The position numbers and the translations under genes were made by a program. Source: Nymphaea colorata (lineage: Eukaryota > Streptophyta > Magnoliopsida > Nymphaeales > Nymphaeaceae). From it: a stretch of DNA of 64,000 nt. Position 1 is the stretch's first letter; each line of letters opens with the position of its first letter. The notes under the pieces were generated by a model. That model searched no databases. It saw only the letters and a program-made list of their open reading frames with translations, and had not been told where the DNA came from. The stretch covers positions 10,180,571 through 10,244,570 of the forward strand of contig NC_045138.2 in NCBI RefSeq assembly GCF_008831285.2. Direction: 5' to 3'. Shown here piece after piece: positions 59,401-64,000 of this stretch.

Positions 59401-59440
59401 CTTGCAGGAGATAGGAGAACAAGAGGGTAAGTATGATTGA
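47266..59440 (+). CDS. NTR: NADPH-dependent thioredoxin reductase (NTRA/NTRB type), two exons
   Basis: Exon 1 is 47266-48325 and exon 2 59370-59440 (join at a G|GT glycine codon; stop TGA 59438-59440), giving 376 residues from the first in-frame ATG. This is the low-molecular-weight plant flavoenzyme that transfers electrons from NADPH via FAD and a CxxC disulfide to cytosolic and mitochondrial h- or o-type thioredoxins. Visible motifs are the N-terminal FAD-binding [10 protein letters not shown] (about residues 62-71), [16 protein letters not shown], the redox site CAVC (Cys190 and Cys193), the NADPH-binding GGGDSAMEE (209-217), then [10 protein letters not shown] and the second FAD motif [21 protein letters not shown] (Asp338). 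Three in-frame ATGs (47266, 47344, 47407) exist. The last gives about 329 residues, the usual cytosolic length. The first two add a basic mitochondrial-type presequence. Exon 1 is strongly GC-rich. A further open extension upstream to 47062 lacks an ATG. Confidence 0.95.
49181..49513. mobile_element. MITE in NTR intron, TSD GCCATATT
   Basis: The left end AAGTCAGATGGGTAC and the complement of the right end (AAGTCACATGAGTAC, a few bases in) form inverted repeats matching 13 of 15 bases. Direct repeats GCCATATT lie at 49173-49180 and 49514-49521. The 8-bp duplication suggests hAT-type mobilisation. The terminus offset of four bases leaves the exact ends uncertain. Confidence 0.6.
49752..50049. 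mobile_element. MITE in NTR intron, TSD CTTATAGG
   Basis: The element is flanked by 8-bp direct repeats CTTATAGG at 49744-49751 and 50050-50057. Its ends are imperfect inverted repeats (CTATGATGTCACATGGGTGC against CTAAATCACACGGGTGC). Both subterminal regions are rich in GGGTGC/GCACCC motifs, and no coding frame is present. Confidence 0.7.
50205..50430. mobile_element. MITE-like sequence related to the one at 63139
   Basis: TTTCTCGGGTATAATACAGCAATATTG here resembles TTTCTTGGGTATAATACGGCAAAGTTG near 63180. A similar A/T-rich core and a CATTTTTTC-type right side follow. I could not define its ends or a duplication, so this is a weak call. Confidence 0.35.
52709..54019 (-). pseudogene. hAT transposase (BED finger + DUF659), degenerate
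   Basis: The N-terminal 209-codon open frame (53390-54019) has a BED zinc finger, [23 protein letters not shown], with its two Cys and two His. A long acidic linker follows. After a frameshift and an in-frame stop (near 53330) the DUF659 domain is well preserved (52923-53288): [45 protein letters not shown], then [20 protein letters not shown] third open segment (52709-52942) has [20 protein letters not shown]. The C-terminal dimerisation domain (hATC) is not visible. Transposase would bind element ends and cut DNA in the nucleus; this copy is broken. Confidence 0.85.
54325..54480. repeat. Subterminal GTATCG/CGATAC repeat cluster of the hAT
   Basis: GTATCG, CGTATC and GATACG hexamers occur about every 10-15 bp, in both orientations, at the transposase N-terminal end of the hAT. 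Such motifs are the expected binding sites for the BED domain of the transposase. The same motif clusters occur at both ends of the MITE at 453-1159. Confidence 0.8.
54467..54691. repeat. 115-bp tandem duplication at the hAT/copia junction
   Basis: 54467-54576 and 54582-54691 are near-identical at an offset of 115. Each copy contains the last bases of the hAT, the 8-bp candidate target site ATCATATC and about 80 bp of copia RT. Visible differences are only a few bases (for example ATAAAG/ATACAG and AGCAGT/AGTAGT). Confidence 0.9.
54544..54876 (-). pseudogene. Copia reverse transcriptase fragment
   Basis: This open frame has [18 protein letters not shown] (motif A, catalytic Asp kept), then [20 protein letters not shown], and LFLYVDDMI (motif C with both catalytic Asp). 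Beyond YVDDM the copia sequence stops because of the hAT and the tandem duplication. The domain is incomplete, so it is nonfunctional. Confidence 0.9.
55318..56530 (-). pseudogene. Copia integrase remnant
   Basis: The segments in order are [14 protein letters not shown] with [10 protein letters not shown] (GAG-pre-integrase zinc region, 56350-56280), [20 protein letters not shown] (56175-56100), then [27 protein letters not shown] (core with two catalytic residues, 56000-55910). After a frameshift it continues with [18 protein letters not shown] and [11 protein letters not shown] with [19 protein letters not shown]. The long 175-codon stretch 55318-55845 is intact. Stops elsewhere inactivate it. 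Confidence 0.85.
56940..57770 (-). pseudogene. Copia gag remnant
   Basis: The start at 57767 ([22 protein letters not shown]) matches the plant copia Gag N-terminus (KL---NY--W). A CCHC zinc knuckle is partly kept as CFHCRKK-HIKPKCP near 56980, with a stop just before its His. Frames are interrupted. Protease ([12 protein letters not shown], normally D-S-G-A) follows at about 56760. Confidence 0.8.
58127..58138 (-). promoter_or_regulatory. Copia primer-binding site
   Basis: On the minus strand GGTAGCAGAGCT follows the LTR end and resembles the initiator tRNA-Met site TGGTATCAGAGC with two differences. Confidence 0.65.
58140..58508 (-). repeat. Copia 5' LTR (369 bp)
   Basis: On the minus strand the LTR begins TGTTAGAAATTAAGGATTAG, a common plant copia LTR start, and ends GATTTACA next to the primer-binding site. 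Confidence 0.8.
59370..59440 (+). CDS. NTR: NTR exon 2 (C-terminal 22 codons)
   Basis: It encodes [11 protein letters not shown] followed by [11 protein letters not shown] and the stop TGA. The first part is the invariant end of plant NTRs. The sequence stands about 11 kb away from exon 1 but in phase with it. Confidence 0.95.
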
Positions 59441-60473
59441 CTAGTCTCTCTTGGGGAGCCCCAAGCACGTACCAAGCTTCGAGTGAGAGCGACCTTGTAG
59501 CATCTTGTTGTCATTGCCCACTTGGAAGTCCATCCCTGGTTTTACAGTATGATCTTTGGCAAATTGAAGTATTGTATGGAACATGTTATGAGCATTTATT
59601 CGAACATTTATTCAATTGTTGTTGAAATACATTTGGTGCGGATTTCTGTTTGCATGGAACAACAAAAGTTAAATGAGAAAGGAGTTTTCTCTGGAAGAAG
59701 GCTTGGAAATGGCCAACCGAGAAAAGAACAACCAAACTCCTCGAAACTCAGCTCAGCTTGCTCTTAGCGCTTGTGCATCACTGTTACAGGAGATGCCAGA
59801 AATTTGGTGGTCACTTGGACGTCCCAGTTGTTTGATTCTTGCTATCATCTCTTCATGCAAAACACTCAGCTCATATTGTGGGAAGGGGGTGCCTAATTAC
59901 TTCAGTTATAAGCATATTTCTGTTAATTCGGATAGGGTGGCTGTTACGAAAAAATAAAAATGGTTGCGTAAATCCGATCCACCTAATGAAAAAAGGTGGA
60001 CTATTTCTATTCAAAAGGAGGTCCATACTTGGTTAGATAGATCCGAGTAAAATGTTGATTTGTGCTTGCGGGGAATTCCGCCACTTCAGCTACTGAAAAG
60101 AAAAAAAAATAGAGTTGCGGACTTTCAAGCAACTATATATTGTAATCAGTTTTTTTTTTCTTTTTTTAATAATCGAGTTTAAGGAGAAACTTGTATGTGA
60201 ATCTTCTTGGGTTTAGTGATATACAACCAGTTCACAGGTTGTCAAAATGCAACTAAGTTTTCAGTCCAAACCGCATACTGCGGAGGATTTTGTTCGATTT
60301 TATATTTGATCTAGAGGCTCATTTCATGAATATAGGCTGTGTTTGGATAACACTTTCAAAAACAGCGTTTTGTGAGAACTAGGTTTATCGCAACCTAATC
60401 TTTTCTCTCCTACTTGGGAAAGGTATTTTGTCTAAATTAGGTTTTTTAGAAAGTCAGTTGCAATGATAATTAA
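59441..60473. other. NTR 3' UTR and intergenic sequence
   Basis: No further gene is recognised. The NTR 3' UTR should occupy the first few hundred bases; no polyadenylation site is certain. The open frames here lack family motifs. Confidence 0.4.
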
Positions 60474-60485
60474 TAGTAGTGGAGG

Positions 60486-60744
60486 TGCTTCAAGGGGCAT
60501 AGCGTAGTTGGTCGAGTTAGGGGCCTAGTTGGTCGAGTTAGGGGTCTGTATTATGGCAGGTCTTTAGTTTGATTCTTATGGGCGCTATGTTTCTGTGTCT
60601 TAAGGCGGTAGGGCGCGGCACCCAAGCTGAAAGGTGCACCGTTGCTATTGCTGACACCGACGTAGCTCAGGACCCCGAAGGCAGAGGGAATGAGGGGGCC
60701 TTCAGACCTTTTTCGGGCAGTGCGTTTCATACCCCTTGCTCACC
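60486..60744 (+). mobile_element. tRNA-derived SINE, TSD TAGTAGTGGAGG
   Basis: Perfect 12-bp direct repeats TAGTAGTGGAGG lie at 60474-60485 and 60745-60756. Near the left end, TAGCGTAGTTGG fits the RNA polymerase III box A consensus (TRGYNNARNNGG). AGTTTGATTCT about 60 bp further is a degenerate box B (GGTTCGANTCC). The 17-bp segment AGTTGGTCGAGTTAGGG is present twice (60507-60545). A GC-rich body (GGCAGAGGGAATGAGGG...TTTTTCGGGCAGTGCG) follows. The exact 5' start is between 60486 and 60494. Confidence 0.65.
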
Positions 60745-60756
60745 TAGTAGTGGAGG

Positions 60757-62199
60757 CACGTGATGGCTGTTGTGGACAATTACTCAAATCAGCCCATAAA
60801 ATTTACCTTTATTTACACATTGGTACTTCATTATTTTTTTTACTTGTTTATATATGAGTACTTAACCAAAATATTGTGGCTCAGCCGCTGCACATATACA
60901 TGCTTTAAAAGTTGCTTTGGAAGCAAAACAACGTGCTGAGTCTGCTGACTTGCATAGTGCTCCAGGTCTAATTGCTAAATTTATATCCATTCAAATGATG
61001 GCCCGAACCATGGCCAGTTAAAATTTAAATTCTTTGCATTATTCAAGCTGACTTGCATAGTGCGCCCGATTCAAATAGTTATCTGAATTTCGAATAGGAA
61101 GGCCCTAAACGCTACCTGCTACTTCATAATAAGTCTTTTTACAACCAAACTGAATAAACGACTGGTAATGTTACCTGAGCTCTTCTCAAGCCAACCTATG
61201 CCGGACCTCATCGACCGGTTTCTAAGATTGGTAGCAGAATCATCACTCCCCTGAAGTGAAAGACCAAGACGCACTGAGTTAAACTATGGCCCTTCCCAAC
61301 AGAGTGAAAAATTACGAAGCCAAGACCCAATCGAGCACCGGAAGTCTACAACGGTGAGGTAAGATAATCAGTCACCAACATTTTTTTCCCTTAAATGTAA
61401 TTCGAATGCCCATTATTTGCCTATTGAGTGAGAGAATTGCATCTCACTATTCCTTCTCTTTGCCTCTTATGGTGTTCGACAACAGTAACACATTGTTATT
61501 GTTTCATGAATCTGCTCCAAAAAAATGAAACTGTTTCATGAAGTTTACTTGTTACTGTGTTTTATGAATATGCATTTTTTTGGGGGCAAATTTAAAGGAC
61601 AGTAATAAAGTGTTATTGTTGCCAAATTATCATTTATCTCTTAGTGTCCAAAACGTTATTCTTCCATATTGTTATAGAGGATTACTGCCAACAAGTATCA
61701 AACTGAGACGTATAATTTTAGCCCGACCGACTCCTATGCCTGTTCAGGCATTATTTCTCATTCACATAACACAACACAAAAATATCATCTATTGAGGACC
61801 CCGACTCGTTGTTAACGGACTTCAATTATAAATTGGATTTATCTTACTCTGAGTCTCGGAACTTGAATGGGACACGGCGGATTGAAATTCTCGGACCTGA
61901 CTCTTTGGTCCCGAACCGGCCCTCTTACTGCCTAGTTGAAGTGTTGAACTTGCCCCGCAAGTTGTTGCGACCGCGGTCGCTGCTGCCGGTGGTTCTCTTC
62001 GGGAGTTTGGTCAGTACAAAAATTGGCTGCCGCAGCGCCACGGCCCACAGGCCACAGCTGAGTAGCAGCGGTGTCCTGCCATCAGCCGTAGACTTCAGTT
62101 TCAGTTTTCTCCTTTTGGCCTCAGGGGCAGCGAGAGGAGGATCCTTTTCTGCCTTCCCTCCATTTTCTCAGGCCTCGGCATTCTCCCTCTTATGTTACA
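60757..62199. other. Intergenic; no gene recognised
   Basis: AT-rich to mixed sequence with short meaningless open frames. From about 61800 GC content rises toward the start of the next gene, so 61.8-62.3 kb is its likely promoter and 5' UTR. Confidence 0.4.
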
Positions 62200-62205
62200 C
62201 ACGTG
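62200..62205. promoter_or_regulatory. G-box (CACGTG) upstream of small membrane protein gene
   Basis: The palindrome CACGTG lies 117 bp upstream of the ATG at 62322. It is a binding site for plant bHLH and bZIP factors; a single copy may be chance. Confidence 0.4.
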
Positions 62206-62291
62206 ACATGCCTCCCTGTCTTTCCCGAGTTCCCACCACCACCATCACCTTCGTACTCCGGAGTATTGGACAGTGCCACCCGTCATAGTGG

Positions 62292-62296
<5 letters not shown>

Positions 62297-62322
<26 letters not shown>
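62297..62322. repeat. (GA)13 microsatellite overlapping the start codon
   Basis: A perfect (GA)13 run ends in the A of the start codon. GA runs in this position are known binding sites of plant BASIC PENTACYSTEINE proteins. Confidence 0.9.
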
Positions 62323-62502
62323 TGGGGAGCAGTTGGAAGAGGAATGTCGGGAGCGTGCGCTCTTTCATCAGCAATTCCATGGGGGGATTGAAAGGGAGCA
62401 GCAATCTCGCTTCCTGGGCCGTTGCCTTCACGCTTGCCTACTATCTCTGGGTGAAGCCAGAAAGGGATCTCAAGAAAGAGCAAGAGGTACCACAAAAACT
62501 AA

Positions 62503-62541
<39 letters not shown>

Positions 62542-62619
62542 TTTTTCGTTAAATCGCAGGCTCGTGCTGCCGCTGCACGTGCCGCTGCTTTCGATTCTTC
62601 TCCGTCTGTAGAGAAGTGA
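62322..62619 (+). CDS. Small two-exon gene, putative 74-residue membrane protein
   Basis: Exon 1 is 62322-62486 (55 codons) and exon 2 62560-62619 (19 codons plus TGA 62617-62619). The 73-nt intron has a GT donor (GAG|GTACC) and AG acceptor (TCGCAG). The protein starts MGSSWKRNVGSVRSFISNSMG, then GLKGSSNLAS, a hydrophobic segment WAVAFTLAYYLWV (residues 32-44) and a basic K-P-E-R-D-L-K-K-E-Q-E stretch. An Ala/Arg-rich exon 2 ends SPSVEK. The N-terminus is positively charged and lacks acidic residues until after the membrane segment, suggesting a tail-in organellar or endomembrane protein. I recognise the pattern as resembling small plant proteins of unknown function but cannot name a family or activity. 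Confidence 0.65.
62511..62538. repeat. (CT)14 microsatellite in the intron
   Basis: A perfect (CT)14 run just upstream of the acceptor serves as a polypyrimidine tract and is complementary to the (GA)13 run at the start codon. Confidence 0.9.
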
Positions 62620-63138
62620 AACCCTGAATTGGATCTCTAGGTAATCTTTTTCAGCATAGTTTTTTTTTTTGTTCTTTTTCTTGGTTACACGATTTCTCTT
62701 CTATGGAATTCGGACCCCCTTTTGCTTTGTTTTGCGTATTCTTGGTTGGGCAAGAATTAAGAAAAGGAATAGCCTACGGGAACGGGAATTAGGCAGGGAA
62801 TCCGCAGGATTAGTTTATTTGCTACATGGAAATGAAATTCTTGTTTATAGTGGCCCGATGGATATGTCTGTACGTGTCTTGCGAATCTTCATATTTGATT
62901 TCTTTTATATGCACTCAAGATCATCTCCTCCATTTATTTTCTTTCATTCTTCTCATTTTTGTCTCTTTTTTGCCCCACGTTTTTAGTTCAATGAAGTTCA
63001 GGGTTGACAGCTGTTTATTTTATTTGAAAGGGGAAAAAGAGAATGAAGGAGACAGTAGACGGGAGAAATCATTAAGGGTTAATCTGATGTAATTTGGAAC
63101 AAATAAAGCCCATTCATTGCAATTGCCAATTTGCATAT
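62620..63138. other. Downstream sequence of small gene; no gene
   Basis: 3' UTR and intergenic sequence without recognisable features. Confidence 0.4.
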
Positions 63139-63471
63139 CATTGTCACAAAAAATGCGTACGGGTATTATATGGCGAACAATTTCTTGGGTATAATACGGC
63201 AAAGTTGTATATCTCGGAAATAAAACGGAAAAATCTCGGCAAATTTTTAAAAATTTAAAACATTTAATAAATCTTGAAAATTATAAAAAATAAAAAAATC
63301 ATAAAGAATACGAAATAACGTGAAAAACACGTATAATATGCGTTTTTTTCACATTTTTTTATTTTTTGATGTTTTTTTTAAATACACATTTTTTTAATGT
63401 TTTATATGGCTGATTGTGTTTTGGCGTATTATACACGTTTTCTTCCAATAGGACGTGTTTCTGTGACAATG
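63139..63471. mobile_element. MITE, 333 bp, TIR CATTGTCACA(A/G)AAA
   Basis: The left end CATTGTCACAAAAAATGCG and the complement of the right end CATTGTCACAGAAACACG form inverted repeats matching over about 14 bases. The core is A/T-rich and lacks coding capacity. A clean target duplication is not visible on the flanks. Its left portion shares TTTCTTGGGTATAATACGGCAA with a stretch near 50215 in the NTR intron. Confidence 0.65.
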
Positions 63472-63579
63472 GTACTGTTAAGACATTAAAAAGATCTACT
63501 AGAGAGAAGATAAATGCAATTCGAACAGATTATATTGCCTAAATCCAGAAACATGAGGTTAATACAACTTTAATGGAAG

Positions 63580-64000
63580 GTGATCCGGTCAACTTCTAGC
63601 AAGCAATACAAAGTTGCAACTCTCATAAGTGGATATATCCTATGAATGATGAGACAAAACCCATGAAAGGTCATAACATGTGGGATATTGTCATATTATT
63701 GGAAGGTGTGAAACCAATTGGTTGCACATGAATATTTAAGACCAAACATGATTCACAAGGTAAATTTAAAAGACATAAAATATGTCTTGTAGTAAAGTGC
63801 TCTACTAAGAAGAAAGTCATGGATTATATATAGGCTTTTCCAGTCGATTTCATCAAATGACTTTCAAGATGATTGTGGCATTGATTGCTGATTTTGATTG
63901 AAGCTATAGAATCATGTAAAGACAACATTTCTTAATGGTGAGAATGATGAGATGGTACAATAGGAAAACTTTGTTTTAGGAAATGTAGTGGAAATGATTT
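63580..64000 (+). pseudogene. Copia reverse transcriptase N-terminal fragment (runs off window end)
   Basis: A plus-strand reading gives MWDIVILLEGVKPIGC, then FKTKHDSQGKFKRHKICLVVKC and a motif resembling the F-L-N-G-x-x-D-E block just before the window end. This matches the plant copia RT start (W-L-V-LP-G-K-IG-KWV-K-K----G---R-KARLVAKG). Stops and shifts are present. Confidence 0.7.

Noticed and set aside
61809-62288. 159-codon open frame before the small gene
   Set aside because: It lacks any domain and overlaps the likely promoter and 5' leader. Composition looks like GC-rich leader sequence.

Overview
This window is plant nuclear DNA from a large, repeat-rich genome. The evidence is two intron-containing plant-type genes with GT-AG introns, set in AT-rich sequence packed with decayed Ty3/gypsy, Ty1/copia, LINE, SINE, hAT and MITE copies. 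Many of the elements are nested in one another. The very GC-rich first exon of the main gene would suit a monocot or early-diverging angiosperm, but the species cannot be named from the sequence.

Left part (1-24.9 kb). A 707-bp hAT-type MITE lies at 453-1159 (8-bp target duplication GTTTTAAT). An old plus-strand Ty3/gypsy element, here called C (primer-binding site near 4286; gag, degraded integrase; 3' LTR start at 24234), is split by a minus-strand LINE (about 6782-23684). The LINE lies between 11-bp duplicates that fall inside C's integrase frame. The LINE is itself split by two more gypsy elements. Element A (16944-21179, target duplication CCTAG) has a complete 5' LTR and a truncated 3' LTR. 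Element B (8066-15273, target duplication GCCAT) has 2.57-2.58 kb LTRs that are about 99% identical, around an internal region that has lost most of pol. This is a stack three layers deep, built from four elements, with a readable order of events.

Middle (25-45 kb). This is AT-rich tract with microsatellites and a three-copy tandem repeat, followed by a minus-strand Tat/Ogre-like gypsy element D (about 32.8-37.05 kb, with signs of two RNase H domains). A plus-strand plant-mobile-domain-like (DUF7745-like) pseudogene follows (about 37.8-39.1 kb), then a minus-strand gypsy element E with gag, protease, RT, RNase H and integrase (about 40.1-44.4 kb). All are inactivated by stops and frameshifts.

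Right part (45-64 kb). The one clearly recognisable host enzyme is a NADPH-dependent thioredoxin reductase (NTRA/NTRB type). Exon 1 ends at 48325 and exon 2 is only 71 nt long at 59370-59440, so the intron is about 11.0 kb. The intron holds two MITEs, an hAT transposon whose transposase is on the opposite strand, and a truncated copia element with a recognisable 369-bp LTR and primer-binding site. Downstream are a SINE (60486-60744, 12-bp target duplication), a small two-exon gene for a 74-residue putative membrane protein (62322-62619), another MITE, and a copia RT fragment running off the window end.

Only the two host genes appear intact. I found no rRNA, tRNA, CRISPR or bacterial-type operon structure.
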